Source: Angiostrongylus vasorum (lineage: Eukaryota; Nematoda; Chromadorea; Rhabditida; Metastrongylidae). From it: DNA of 64,000 bases. The stretch spans positions 44,911 through 108,910 of the forward strand of contig JADANN010000407.1 in NCBI GenBank assembly GCA_018806985.1, read 5' to 3'. This document shows, piece by piece, positions 11,801-24,160 of the stretch. Every line of letters begins with the position of its first letter. The stretch's first letter is position 1. Under the pieces are notes generated by a model. That model was not told where the DNA came from. It searched no databases and worked only from the letters and a program-made list of their open reading frames with translations. Made by a program: the position numbers and the translations under genes.

Positions 11801-14800
11801 TAAAACTCAGATATGTACTCATTCACCTCCAACGATGCTTATTGAATTCGAATTCATCGCGCATCCCTCAGGGATTGATCAACGCCGAGACATTTTAAAG
11901 GTTTATCTAATTTGCTTTCATAAACTGCGTAGGTTGGCAAGTGTCAGTTGTTGATACTAATCTTTTTTTAAACAAGAACAATGAACAAGCAGCGTAATAA
12001 GAGGTTTTATAAGTCGTGATGATTGACATATTAGTTCGTGAAAGCGCCAACGCAGATATTTTGTGCTTTCCCTCTATGTGTGGAAAAGGTAACGTCTGTT
12101 TATTGTGAGTGTCGATATTCCTGCTTGTTGTCTCTTGTGGATGATGGTAACGTAATGCAACTTGCGACATTCAGAAAATCCTGAAGATTAACGTTAGAAG
12201 AGACCGTATTGGTGTTATGGTTGAAGAGCAAACAATGCTCTCCATTGCCTGTTGAGTGGGCTTTGCTTTGATCCGCTCCCAATAATGTTTTTGCGACCTA
12301 ATATTTGATCACCTGTCACCAGCTGTTTTAGCGCTCGATGTCGTAGAGGGGAATGCCCAGTGCGCGAGGTACTCGGACTGGCTTTTTGCTATTTGAACGG
12401 TTAACTTCTCATGGAATGCTGGATTAGCTTTGCTGAAACGTTCTGTATTCGTTACTACCGGCCTTATGGATCTGAAGAAAATTTGGTACGGTTGCTGACT
12501 CTGCCTGTAATTCATCATTCGTGCGAAGGCCCAGTTACGCAGAAGTGCTGTTGTTCCTCATGTTTCAGATTTATCGTTGTTCTTTCTTAGTATCTGTATG
12601 TGCAAATGCTTATGGAACATGGAATTACTCGTTATTTGAAGAGGTGAGCAACCTGCTGTACTTTGTAGTTTGACGCTCAGGAACATCGAGTCACGACGAT
12701 GCGATGAAGCATCTTAAGAATTTTGGACTTCGGGGAAAATTTAGGAGGAGAAAGAAAGTGGACGAACTGATAAAAGAGTAGGTACTAACTGGAGCACAGT
12801 TAATTAAAAGACAGAGTAACGGCACAAATGTAAGTTGAAGTTGGAAGTTCTAGGGAAGCGAATATTGTTCTCTGATTCATATGCGTTGTTCTAGTAAGAT
12901 AAAACTTCCCGCCATTTTTAAACAGGATCTCACCCTTAGTGGACAACTCGAAATATCTGTAGGAAGCCAGCATTACTGAGATAGGTTGCATTGCGTTGTT
13001 TAATAGTGTCTTCAATGGAAATTATTTGCATACTCTTGAGTTTTGTGCTTTATCCTATTGATTTTGGATACTGTTTTTAAGGTGGTGTCGACAGGCATTT
13101 CATCAACTGGTGGGCAAATGGATCGAGAACAGTGGTTTTTTGGTCGAATAAGCCGTGATGAAGCTGATCGTTTGCTTTCTAATGGGCGAGAAGGTGAATT
13201 CCTTGTGAGGGACAGCGAAAGTAACGTAAGCTTTAAAATATTCTTTTTAGTTTTGGTTTTTATCTTTTTTTTCGAACTAGTAGGTGCAATGGATGTACAT
13301 TTCTGTGTGCCACTATTTTATTCCGATTTTTTTCAGTGTTCTATTCCGTCTTGTCACCAAATATTTTGATTCCTGTTTTCATCCCTATCGACCATTTTGA
13401 GATATTTTCTTTCTTGGGTGCACCTACAATATCCCATAGTCCGCACGAAATCTTTTAAACGTCGGCACGCGTGGTCTTTTTTTTGTCCTTCATTGTTTAA
13501 TAATCGTTTACTAACCGTTCTGGAGGAACGGAAACGGAGAGGCATTTGCATTTTATTACAGCGTGCTAGTCTATGGAAATCATACAAGTTTTTTTTGAGT
13601 GCGTTTCTTCATGGTCGCCTTCACCACTCTATTTACCAATCAGTGCCGGGTGTGGCGCAGTGGTCGGAGGCGCACTGCAATACACACATGGGATCGCTCC
13701 CCGTACCTATGGCTCACCAAGCCTTCCATCCTTTTGGGGTCGGCAGTTTGGTACCACAGTTGACACTAAAGGTAGCAGCACTGGCTCGATATATCGGTAG
13801 GCCACCGCCAGTCATTATAAAGGCCAGATATGATTCAATCACGTCCAACGATGCGTAATGAAGTCGAATGCATGCTATGCATGCTGCATCCCTCAGGAAT
13901 TGGTCAACGCTGAGAGCTTTATCCTTTTATTCATTGATCTCCGTTGGCTCCTCTTAATTTCGATTTAGATGTGATAGCGCCGTCCCGTTAAGAGTATGCT
14001 TGTCGAAGATCTGAATTTTAAAGTGTAAATCGGCGTTGGATGAACAGATGGTGCTTCGAAATGTGTGGTTTTAGAAAACTGAATAGGAGATGGTGTCTTC
14101 GACGTTTTTGAGAAGACAGTCTGTTTTTGAAATTCACACTTATCATTCGAAGTTATCAAGATATCAGATTCTTAATATGTCTTAGACAGTTTGTTTCGAT
14201 CCCACACGGATGATTTTCACTGCCACTTGGAATTCTTTTAATCGTGCATGCAGCTAAATTTTTATAGTTAGCGTATGGTGGTAAGCTGAGTTTGCTGGTT
14301 AGCTTAACTTGTACGTGAATTTAATGAGCTCGGATAGGAATAAACTTTCCTGAAGCGCGTCACTCTATCTAGGAATTTGAATCCAAATGCCATAAACTTG
14401 GATACTTGGATGGCCCGTCCTCACTGCTTGTGCTGTCCTCAACATAGTCTCCATTTCTTTCGAGTTTTACTGGTTTAGCCATTGTAGTTCCCTGGAGTCC
14501 CGAGGTCAGTCTCGTCAATATCTGCCCCAGATCCTCACCACTACGGGCAGTCTGCATTCCCGTTGATTAGAGGGAGATTTACCACCATGCGGCTAGTTTG
14601 GTACCAGGATGGTGGCCAATTCTGGTATTGGTTTACTCTTAGCTGGGTTTCCTGATGGAAACATCGGACTCAACTTGGGAGACACTGCCAGGGGGATAAA
14701 TCCCCCTACTATACATCGTAGCCCGACACCCAAGAACGCCTTCCGGCCACAGTGGAGCGGTAAACCGTTGGCAGGGTGCCATAAACTGCTGCGTAGTTTC

Positions 14801-15260
14801 TAGCGATTTTGCACTTTATTGAAAGGCTTTTTGTCATTTAAAAAATTTGAACTTTAAACTGGTAGGAAGAATTCAAATAGCGTTATCTCAAATGTTCTGT
14901 ATTGTATCCTTTTTTTCTGGTCCTACACTTTTCTTGAATTTCACACCTTATTGTTTTTGAATAGTTGCTAAAGGCTGTATCTGATATAAAGTATAATGTT
15001 TTCGATTCTATTAAGTGCTTTATTAACTGTATCATCTTGTCACTTATACCCTAAATGTTTTGTAGCCGGGAGATTTGTCAATTTCAATGCGAGGTGTGGA
15101 ACGGAATAAGCACTTCAAGGTGCAGACAATTGGTGGCCAACTGCACATAGGCTCGAGAGCATTTCCTTCCATGGCGTCACTGATCCAGCACTACACAGCA
15201 AATCCGATCTTCTCCTCCGGAACTGAAAAACTCTTTCTAACGCGGCCACTTCCCAAGTAG
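5847..15260 (+). CDS. nck-1: NCK adaptor protein (SH3-SH3-SH3-SH2), complete, 8 exons
   Basis: Cytoplasmic adaptor. In this family the SH2 domain binds phosphotyrosine on receptors or scaffolds and the three SH3 domains recruit proline-rich actin regulators such as WASP-pathway proteins and PAK. Exons read from the sequence: 5847-5969, 6039-6170, 8033-8146, 8236-8367, 8859-9093, 9197-9300, 13082-13225, 15066-15260 (TAG stop). All junctions are GT-AG and in phase, giving 392 codons; human NCK is about 377. SH3-1 is at residues 6-60 (VKYDY, NWWK, FVPSNYV), SH3-2 about 130-182 ([14 protein letters not shown]), SH3-3 about 225-280 (ALYSFDA, DWWLA, VPKNYIE). SH2 is about 298-388 ([16 protein letters not shown] with the phosphate-binding Arg at 323). 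The start is chosen because the ATG directly precedes SH3-1 and an acceptor-like site lies 43 bp upstream. A small extra exon in the 3.8-kb sixth intron cannot be excluded, but the length already fits. Confidence 0.95.
7194..7475 (+). repeat. S1 SINE in NCK intron 2, with target duplication
   Basis: Head GTGGCGCAGTGGTCGG and AATCGACCC, then the body and the TTTATCC tail. It is flanked by TTTTATCGCCGTTAG (7179-7193) and TTTTATCACCGTTAG (7476-7490), 14 of 15 bases identical, consistent with retroposition. It lies in the sense direction of the gene. Confidence 0.8.
7715..7850 (-). repeat. S2 SINE fragment in NCK intron 2
   Basis: The minus strand reads GGCGAAACGAAGGACCCGCA, then GTGAACGCGTTAACCTCCGA and CACCGCAGACACCAGCGG, the core of the tRNA-like S2 family. 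Confidence 0.65.
11637..11893 (+). repeat. S1 SINE in NCK intron 6
   Basis: Head GTAGTGCAGTGGTCGG, body with CAAATTGGTATCATGCTTGT, end GATTGATCAACGCCGAGA. Diverged, sense orientation. Confidence 0.7.
12290..12430 (-). repeat. short repeat shared with 41,330-41,430
   Basis: The stretch TTTGATCACCTGTCACC..., followed by CGTAGAGGGGAATGCCCAGT and GCGAGGTACTCGG, matches 41,330-41,430 at the upstream end of LINE-B copy 3. It may be a detached LINE-B 5' piece in NCK intron 6. Orientation follows copy 3. Confidence 0.4.
13645..13930 (+). repeat. S1 SINE in NCK intron 7
   Basis: Head GTGTGGCGCAGTGGTCGGAG, then ACCAAGCCTTCCATCC, CGATATATCGGTAGGCCACC and a CGCTGAGAGCTTTATCC tail. Nearly full length, sense orientation. 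Confidence 0.75.
14390..14786 (+). repeat. ~390-bp repeat R390 in NCK intron 7
   Basis: It starts TACTTGGATGGCCCGTCC and ends GCGGTAAACCGTTGGCAGGG. It includes CCTGGAGTCCCGAGGTCAGT, GGAGATTTACCACCATGCGG and CTTGGGAGACACTGCC. It has no coding capacity and no terminal inverted repeat seen. Confidence 0.75.
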
Positions 15261-15785
15261 CGCTTCGTGTACTTGTTATAGTATTTCATTGAATTTTTTG
15301 CTTTCGTACTTCTGTGTTCTCTTCTTATCTCTGCCGAGTTCTGTGACATAGTTTCTGTATTGAATCTTTTTTTTCCTTGGCCTTTCTTTTCTTTTTCTTT
15401 TTTTATCAATACCGATATGTTCGGTACAATTCTCGTTTTTTTTTTTTTTGCATAGCCAATGACTTTCTGAGTTTAATGTGGATTTCCTGGCATGGAGTTC
15501 CTTTTTAAGCACAATGCACTTATTTAGTTTTAGGCAGTGTTAATAGTTGGGGAGCCTATTTGTGTTGCTGCTGTCTGTTTACGAAGTGATTTTGCTTTAA
15601 GGTTTTTATATGATACCTGCAAAGTGTTCTCTTTCAATTCTCATCGGGAATACCCAATTCGTCAATTGGGCCTCCTTCACTGGTGAACTGCGCAAACAAA
15701 AGCTGATGAAATAGCCAGGTCCCTCGATTTAAGATTACAATCTAAGGCCACAAAAGTCGTGCATTTATTGACACAGGTTTTCTTA

Positions 15786-15791
15786 AATAAA
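15786..15791 (+). terminator. candidate NCK polyadenylation signal AATAAA
   Basis: This is the first canonical AATAAA downstream of the NCK stop codon, about 525 bases after it. T-rich tracts (15369-15450) lie in between. Variant signals closer to the stop could be used instead. Confidence 0.35.
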
Positions 15792-16489
15792 TATTGAGGT
15801 TATTCGTTATGGGAGAAAGTTACAAGACCTTCATTCATTTTTGATAAGTTTTCAATCTGATGTGAATTAAGCTTACACTCTGAGTGCAGGAGAATCATAC
15901 AAGATTTAACATGTGTATGTTTTTCTAAATGTTGATAGATGTTATAACAATGTTGATAGATGTTCGACCACAGAAAAAGCTTCAATATCCAGACTGAGTT
16001 CTTTATTTGAATAAATGACTATAAGTACTAGGTGTAATATGTCTCGTCGTCGCCTACAGCCGTTTTTTTTTCATTTCACGTCCTTACGGCTAATTCTGGT
16101 TTCATGTCTGTTTGTTGTTTCTCATAAAATTCACTTTCTTTTTTTTCTTTTTTGAAAAGTATTTTGTTCTTTGATGACCTTATCTATACAGATCATGCTC
16201 ATGACACGGTAGCTTGGTATCGTTTAATGATTTTAATGTCTCATGATTCACATGTGAATAAAATGTGTATCTTACTTACTTGTGAATGTGTTTATTTATT
16301 TGTGCCATTGGACAGAAACAGTTGTAACAATGTTTATTGTTGTTGTGATTTCAATCATTTGTGGTGTATAGAATACTGCTGATGCTTAATAAAGTAATGA
16401 ATATATCATGTTTATCATGTGCAGTTGTTTACCTCAAGTACATTACTGACATCTGTCGCAGTGGTGTATATGTATAGACATCTGTCGCA

Positions 16490-16556
16490 GTGGTATATAT
16501 ATGTGTGTGTATATATATATATGTATATATGTATATATATGTATATATATATAGAC
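16490..16556. repeat. TA/GTATA microsatellite
   Basis: An imperfect TATATATG/GTGTATA tract downstream of the NCK gene. It also creates spurious Tyr/Ile-rich reading frames. Confidence 0.9.
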
Positions 16557-17129
16557 ACCAGACATATTTTTGTTCTTTACAAACACTACAACAAATGGCA
16601 GACGTTTCCACGGTTGCGAAGGTAGAAAATAGATTAACAAACATTATTGGGGGACTTTCCAATATATAGTGAGGTTTATCGTGTTTTAGAGTCTTAAAGA
16701 AATCCTCTCGAATCTTTTAGGACCAACAAATGTGTGTAACCACGATCTAGGAAGCCATAAGTTTAGACGTTGGGAATAAAAACATGCACAGAGCAAATCG
16801 CTAGGCATAGAAGGCGTATCAGCTGGACACATGGGTGCATGACGGAACGCGTCAGTTACAGCACAGTTCCGTTCTTTTCGTTCCTTTGCAACTTTCTACC
16901 CCGATATACTCTGTCCCAAGAATCATTTCACGCTCCAGAATTGTCTAGCTATCACGAGAGAACGGTATTTCTCAAATGTAAACAATACAAAGTTTGAGTG
17001 GATCTTGATGGGCTAGTAATAGTTCTACGAAAATTATTGTCCGAATTCAACTTGTGTTTTCAAAGGGGCATACCTCAGTTCAGAATGGACGTTATCAAGG
17101 GAAATAAAACCTTTTAGAATCTACTTATT

Positions 17130-18336
17130 TTGTTTGATGAAGCACAAGTTTATTCATGCCAGTTGCGTGTAATTCTGGACGTTTGGAGATGATGAACTCG
17201 TTGAAGGAAGCATAGGCCTTGGCTTGTTTCTGAAGCATTTTTTGCGGAGGAAGTTATCGGGATACTTGACGAAGTGGAATTTGGTAGGCAAACAGTATGG
17301 CAAGTGTGGTCGATGAGGCACACTTTCGTAGTCCAGCTCGTCGAACTTCTGCTGCGTCGTTTGTTAACTGCGCCGTCGCCCATTATCGTAGCGAAGGACT
17401 AGTTCCTTTCTATTAAAACAATATGTGGCACTGATGCTGAATTATTTTCGTTAATTCCATTGATTTTGTGAACGTACTTTTTTCGCCGTAATTTTTTCAT
17501 TCAGATTCAGTTGGCCATCATGGATCGAACCAGGTGAAGGCCACTAAAGAGAATGATCTTCTTTTAGTGCAATTCCGTGTTTGGAAAATGCTGCGGGTCT
17601 TCGTCGTGACGCAACCACTTAGCGGTTCCTCTACGATTATCACAGAAGTCCAATTTCTCGCTGAATTTCAGAGTACGATCAAGAGATGGGTTGTTCTGGT
17701 TGTGCATGAGCACCGATGATACCTCAAAACGGCGATTTCCTTGATCGTCATTCATTTCCTGCAGTACCCATTTGTCAAGCTTCTACTTTCCACTTTTTTT
17801 GAAGCTCCTAGATAGTTGCGGTACTTAAGTGCTCTTGCACAAGTTCTGGAAGAGTTGTTTTTGCATTTGCTTCCACCAAAGCATTCAGTTCTTTGGCACC
17901 AATTGCGGAAGGACGTCCGTGACCTCGGTCAACATCGAGGTCGAATTCGCTACGACGAAATTTTCCAAACCAACATTGCACTGTGCATTCGTTAACATTT
18001 TTTCGACTGCATAGCTGCTTAGTATTTTAAGTTGTTTACTCTCCGTGCGACCTAGTGTGGGTTTCCAGAAGTAGATTTGTCGAAATTGCCGTTTTGACGT
18101 CTACAATTTCAACCTTCAAAAGTTCAAAAAATACTGAAATTGTGTTACAGTTTTAATATGCTGAGAAAGTGGGTAAAATGAACTTGGAAACTGCTGGTGA
18201 AAAGCACACAAGAAATAATGAAATTGCAAGTCTGATGATAGATAACATCCTCCATAAATGCCAAGAGTTCTCCATGCCTTTCATGAATTTTATACGCACT
18301 TTCTATGATTGCTTTATGATATTCAACTCGTTTCAC
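17130..18336 (-). mobile_element. mariner-family transposase remnant, decayed
   Basis: On the minus strand, in order and in changing frames: GRPSAIGAKELNALVEAN (near 17,930-17,860), then DNRRGTAKWLRHDEDPQHFP (near 17,650-17,590), HQKKIILFSGLH, and a C-terminal block near 17,350-17,150 (FDELDYESV-like, NFLRKKCFRNKPRPML, ATGMNKLV). These correspond in order to the mariner transposase linker, the first catalytic region and the C-terminus. At least four frameshifts and stops show that it is inactive. Terminal inverted repeats were not identified. Confidence 0.7.
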
Positions 18337-18339
18337 TGC

Positions 18340-21300
18340 CAGTGAGTCATGACAAGTGGCTCACCTTTATGCGTCGAAGATTGCCAGTACCGTGCTTGTA
18401 AACTCTTCACAAGTTCACACCTGCTGGATGGCTGGGAATTAATCACGTCCGTAGCAGTGCTATATGTCTCAAGACGAAAAATCACCATCGTCATTCAACA
18501 TCACTTTGTTATCCTGCTTGATTTTCACCGATCACTGTTGCTTTGGTTTGAATTGACTAAAATAATGCTAAATCAGTTCCACATTCCTACATCATCGACA
18601 CATCGACGTTGTCGTAAATCCCAATTTAAGCTCTCGTACCAACCGCATTATGCCTTGAATTACGCTTTTGCCAGTTTGCTCTGCCAGAGACGAGTTCCAA
18701 TAGCTCTTGTCGAGAAACTATACCTTGATTTACTCTAACAAAACTACGCCCATCATAGAGCGAATATAAGCATCTTCATCAGTTGGGCAAAATTCAAATA
18801 CAGAGCTTTCCATCTATGTAGGCAATTTTAATTCCAATTATACGTTATGCCATCTCTGATGTCTTAATACTTGCAGTCTCTGTAAGTACTGTACAAAGGT
18901 TGCTCCACAAAGTCTTACTTAGTTACAACTTAGACCTTTATAAGCTTAGACATGCCTTCTGCCGTTCTTGCCTCCTCCACCTCTACTACTGAGCCGCTAC
19001 TAATGAGTTCTCTATTACACTTATGCTCTTTTACCATACTGTCGTTATTTGTATGGTTTACGTGCTGCTGTCTTATAGTTATTACCGTATCAATGTAACT
19101 ATTATATATAAAGGTTCAATTACTCAAGTTCGAAGTTTTACCCTGCAGCAACGTCAAAAAGTTCTGGGTGCCTTGTTCATACAATGTCGAATATTCTACT
19201 TAATAGTGACTATTCGGTGTCGAGAACTGACCCAAAGATCTAGTCTGTACCGACAACTACTAAATTTCTGCTACACAACTGCTGTACTGATGTGAATTTG
19301 CGAACCAGCCAATACTGTTTGAGAATGAACCGTTCAAGTGATCTACGTGGTAACGAATAGCATTGACATACTCCTGTTGTCAGCTTACCTTTCAGATACA
19401 TTTCGGAACACAGGATGATTAGATGAGTTGGACGAGTGAGGGTGGTGATCTCGAAATGTTAGTTAGCAAGTGATTTCCTTATTAGTCTTGAAGGAAGTTC
19501 ATGATGGTTGACGTCACCTGCACCTTTTATTTGTATAGTAATCCAGACAACTCCACAACAATGCAAATGATTGACTGGTGCACGAGCCATTTGATGGTAT
19601 TCTTGCCGACATTGACAACATTTCAACTCTTTTTTTTAAATTGGGACACAACTTTTGCCAGCGATATATGTGTGTACAGAGGGGCGTCATGAGAAATGTG
19701 ACCTTTTTTGCCTAGGTGCTGGATCTTGAAGTGGTATGCGAGTGGAAGCAGTTGAAGAGTGAGTTCCGTAGATCTTGGTGTTTGGCGTACTTCTTGTCGC
19801 AGATTAAAGAACTCAACTAGTAGAAGTTTAAAGACGCTGCTACTGTCTTGTTCGATAGTGTGTTCCGGCAGTACAACCCAAATATTCCAGTTCCTTATGG
19901 TTATATGTCGAGGTGCAATTCCGAGCTTTGAGAGAAGCCTACATAATCAGCCCAACTCGAAGTTTTATTTGGTTGTTTCTCCTTTATAGCAGTTAACTTA
20001 TAGAACAGATCTGTGTGTAGCGTGTGGGTTAGTGTTGACCACTTAGATCAGCTCTAGCGTCCACAAGAATCATAGATTGCGAGCTAAACTGTGACTCCAG
20101 TAGCTTACAACCGTTTTGGTTGAATCAAAGAATTCTCGATGCTGGAAAATCAGCTAGCAGGGTTAGTTTTTCATCTCCAATGCCACTTTCGCTTAGAACA
20201 GATTTTTCAGCGTGAGGAAGCAAGACAGATCTACTTATGTTCACTCGTGCGATGGGAACGTGGTTGCTCACAGTAGCGTCTTCCGAGACTTCATTTCGTT
20301 GAAATTCATCGAGCTGGTAATCCTGTCTATGGTGGTTGTCTGGTTTTTCATATCATACGTTCTATCTATGTTACTCGTTGTATCTTTTCCATGTTTTTGA
20401 ATTTGCCAACTCTTGTATATGATGGAAAAATCTCGTCAACCATCTTACAATATTACAAAATCACCAGTTTTCCGATCACTAAAGTATTTGAGAAGTTGAG
20501 AACCAACTGCCGGCGGACACTTTGCCTTATAAATATTTTTCCAGTCCTGGAAATATATAGAATTTAGGTTAAAAATTTTCCGTCGCCGCTACTGATATTT
20601 CAATAGCAATCAAATCACACCGGTCGGTGTACCCTCAAACGAGTAACACCTCTTCTGTTGAAATTTCCGCATCCAATTCAGTTCTCCTCTGCACGACAGG
20701 ATGCTAGGTGATTCTCATATCACGTGTATTCTCTAGTTCTGCCATAGGTTGTGTCATGCTACTAAAGCATTTTTATCTTCTGTATGTGATGAAAATAAAC
20801 TCATCCGCCATTCTTCAACAGTGCTGCCAGCTTTTTGCGTTGCTCTCACATGATGTTTGCTAGAGTTCGTTAACTTCACAAATACTTTCCACAAAAACTG
20901 GTCTTATCTGCAATTGTAATGTCCCATGCATCCGAATGCGTTGAGACTCATTCTAAATTTTTCAAAACACTATCTAATAAAGGTATATTGATCGAAAATC
21001 CTGGAAATGAAAGGGATGATTCTGTAATCCGTGCCAGCCTATCAAATAACGACTGGTGCGGGATACACTGTCGCCAAAAAACACAGACCATATCGAATAG
21101 GAGAAATAGGTGAATCCTGTTTAAGGGGGTACTGTAGAGTGGGATTCTTCACTCGAACAGTGCTCCACTTCGTTGGATTCGACAACGAACAACGGAATCG
21201 CGAGGACAAACACCTGTGGACCATTGCTTTGAATCAATCCAGGTTCTACAATAATCCAGAAAAGAACTACTCACAGACTAAGTTTAGAAGGTATCAAGAA

Positions 21301-21750
21301 CAACAGTGTCTTGTCTTTCCAGTGAAGCAAACATTTTATTAAAATGTGCCTAAAAAAGCCAAGTTTAGGGTAGACGACAACACTGGTTGAACTACCACAA
21401 CACATTCAAAGCAACATCAACTAATTGGTAAACGTCTCTACGATCGTCGTCTCTACAAAAAAAACATTACATTATTTTCTCAACAACGGAGACGTAGATT
21501 GCGTCCTTTAAAGTCCATCTGATTTCAAATGAAACGTGTGGCGACGAATGTATTATTGAGGAAAGTGGGTCGCTTCGTTTATGTGCTAAGAAACACGTGA
21601 AGAGGAAAGTTATACTGTGCCTGAGTTAAAGACACGATACACACGGAATACGAAAACATCAGCAGAGTTTTATGCTAACCTCATAGCCACAGCTTGGAAG
21701 CTGAAAAGAATTCCGCACACGAAAATCGTGACTCCGGAACATTTTAGTGT
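18340..21750. other. unassigned sequence, possibly old transposon remnants
   Basis: One notable minus-strand stretch (about 20,358-20,041) stays open with a single stop (DEFQRNEVSEDATVSNHVPI, LLPHAEKSVLSESGIGDEKL, SSQSMILVDARADLS), but no family could be named. The rest shows no signal. Confidence 0.4.
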
Positions 21751-21754
21751 ACAA

Positions 21755-22260
21755 GGGTGCTAGGCTTCTTAGGAGATTTATGTTCGATTTCAACTTGAAC
21801 ATTCAGAGCTTGCCGTCTCAGTTCACAGCAAATTTTGGTAATCGGGACAAAACTGGAAATCCCTACTTTTTTGTCAAACAAAAGCAAGTTTGGTGATGCC
21901 GCGTGCGTGAAATTCTGGAGGCGGTGATGTAGTCGAAGACAGCTGCGCTTTTGGCTTCTGGTGAATTTCTCCCATAAGAAGTTGCCGACGTGAAAAAGTG
22001 GTAGTCGCCAAGCGACAAATAGCCGATATTTTGGACGACGCAAGGCTTCGTAGTCCAGCTCGCGCAACCTTTGCAGAGTCCGTAGTACAACGACTCGCTC
22101 GTAAGCGGCGAGAAAGACTGGTGCCTTTCTGCTGACCAATGCTGAGTGTCGCAGTTGAAGTTCCCTCTGCAGTTCTTCGATTTTCGGGACTCAGTTCTCC
22201 GCCGTCAACGTTTTATCCACATTCAGGAAGTTGTGATGGATTAATGCGTGTCTGATATTT
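21755..22260 (-). mobile_element. mariner-family transposase C-terminal remnant
   Basis: The minus strand reads HHNFLNVDKTLTAENW, ALVSRKAPVFLAAYERVV, LRELDYEALRRPKY, GDYHFFTS and VGISSFVPITKICC, matching the second half of a mariner transposase. Where the family has the DNARPH catalytic Asp the sequence is AYERVV, so the active site is lost. The N-terminal half is absent. Confidence 0.65.
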
Positions 22261-22464
22261 ACACTCCAGGACGTTCTAAAGGTCATTTACGTCAACTTAA
22301 GTTGCAATCTTAATGCAATATTTACTTATCGCCTTTTCCCAGCCACTTAGTTGTTTACATAATCATGGGTGAGCTCTGTGGATTTCGATCTTTCACACAA
22401 AACAAAGCTCACTACAGACCTCGTCCATATACACTCAAAACGAGTTAAGCATTTCCATTTGGTG

Positions 22465-22860
22465 CTCAGCACATACTCAACTTATGCCATAGCAAGCTGC
22501 TCGCTTCTTTATTTACGGCGACGACATCAAGATAAGAAAGAGAGTGTCGCACTAGCAATGAACTAGCAGAGCCAGCTGAGCATCTCTCATGCAGAAAAGG
22601 AAAGAATGAAGTGAAAACTGCTAGCCAATCAAGTTATTCGATAGTTTAAAAAACTACACGTGACAAGTGAAAACACTTTACCAAAACTACGAAAACTTAT
22701 TATTCATTTATGGTTGCGTACAAGCTGGAACGGAAGGACAGAGTGGAGTTGAATGGTTGACGATTCATATTTGTCTCTTTTTTGACACACAGTGGGAATC
22801 ATACCAAATCCTTAATCAGCAAAATGCACAGCGTCCGATTTAGATGATTTATCCAAAAAA
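22465..22860 (+). repeat. dispersed repeat R5, copy 2
   Basis: Matches copy 1 in two blocks (22,470-22,540 and 22,735-22,855), separated by about 180 extra bases. Confidence 0.5.
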
Positions 22861-23065
22861 AAATCGAACAGGAAATGAGTCATACTGAAAGCTTATTGGT
22901 AAACAGTAGGCAATCAGAAACAAAAACCTGAACAAAAAAGCGAACAAGGCGCATCTTGCAAAACTTGCTTAGAAAAAACCTTTTTCAAATATGAAACTAA
23001 GGCAGGTCACTGCAGAAAATCACGGCACAGTTGCCTCTAAATTAAACAGCTGTGTCATAATACGG

Positions 23066-23285
23066 ATGATTCCTGATGGCACAAGTTGTGCAAAAACTGT
23101 GTGAGAGAGAGGCAAGACAATAGCCTCAGTGGTGCAGTGGCTAACACGTGAGCTCCCGAAAAAGGGTAATCCAGGTTCGATTTGGCCTTGGGGCCAAGTT
23201 TTGCAAATATCTCAGCAACATAGTTACTGTGTCCTACATTACAACCTGACGTGAAAAAAAATAGGCAGCAGATAAAAAAATTATA
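23066..23285 (+). repeat. S2 SINE (tRNA-like head visible)
   Basis: GGTGCAGTGGCTAACACGTG (A-box-like) and GGTTCGATTTGG (B-box-like) are followed by TTTTGCAAATATCTCAGC and a CCTGACGTGAAAAAAAATAG tail. This copy best shows the tRNA origin of the family. Confidence 0.7.
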
Positions 23286-23324
23286 CAATGTGATTTCCAA
23301 TACAGTCTCAGCTTTCGTAGCTTT

Positions 23325-23560
23325 AATGCCGATTTCTGCTCCTCAGATGATTTCCGTTGACGGTTGATTGCTGATGGCACTGGTCGGGAAAAAAACTGCT
23401 GAGGGAAGGGCAAAGAAAGGACTTCGGTGGTGCAGCGGAAAACACGTGAGCTCCTGGAAACAGTAATTGCGGTTTCGAAGCAGACCTAGGGTAACCGAGT
23501 TTTACAAATATCTCAGTATCATTGTGGCTGTGTATCACAATAAAGTTGAACGAATACAAG
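23325..23560 (+). repeat. S2 SINE, second tandem copy
   Basis: It has GTTGACGGTTGATTGCTGAT, then GGTGGTGCAGCGGAAAACAC and TTTTACAAATATCTCAGTAT, following the previous copy in the same orientation. Confidence 0.6.
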
Positions 23561-23895
23561 TACTTCTGGAACACAGGGAGTATTCATTTATTCATTTATT
23601 CAATGAAGCTGCAGCTTGGTGTCTCAAAAACTCTCATCTTCTCGTCATCGCCTCCAAATCTATCCGGAAATCCGCATATCTTCCTCGTCCCGTTTTTCCC
23701 TACAAAGTTATATCGATAACAAGAAAAGCTACAGAAAACCAAAAAAATCAACCAAATTTTGCCCCCCAAATGCTTGATTTCTACAAGAGAGCCTTATAAG
23801 CTGATGAAGAAGACCAGAATCGCTGGCAAAAAAAGGAGTATTTTAAAATGTACCAACAGGAAATCTTGTGGAAAATTAAGCAAGACAACAACAAA

Positions 23896-24147
23896 GGATA
23901 AAGCCTCAGCGTTGTTCAATCCCTGACAGATGCGCAATGCGTTCGACAAAACATCGTTGGAACTGACCAAATGTATTTCTCTCCTATGCAGTTACTCGTG
24001 GTGCCCTATCAATTTATCGAGTCAGTGCTGTTACTCTCCGAGATAGGCCCGGTACCAATTTGCCGAACTCGGAGAGATGGAAGGCTTCGATCGATCACAA
24101 GTGTATTGAACGAACCCCTCTATCTACTGCGCTACAAGCGAGAATAA
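23896..24147 (-). repeat. S1-like SINE, diverged, minus
   Basis: On the minus strand it keeps GATGGAAGGCTT-type, GTACCAAT and GATTGAACAACGCTGAGG-like segments, and ends with the TTTATCC tail seen as GGATAAAGCC at 23,896. Divergence is high. Confidence 0.5.
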
Positions 24148-24160
24148 AGATGAAAGATTG

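Larger units (their letters stand above)
9301..13081 (+). other. NCK intron 6, 3.8 kb
   Basis: The largest NCK intron, between the third SH3 and the SH2. It contains an S1 SINE (11,637-11,893) and a possible LINE-B piece (12,290-12,430). No additional NCK exon was recognised. Confidence 0.6.

Noticed and set aside
10929..12518. Minus-strand ORFs of 60-90 codons in NCK intron 6
   Set aside because: No motifs, no consistent splice sites, and one overlaps a repeat shared with 41.3 kb.
16419..16662. Overlapping Tyr/Ile-rich ORFs on both strands
   Set aside because: Produced by the TA/GTATA microsatellite.
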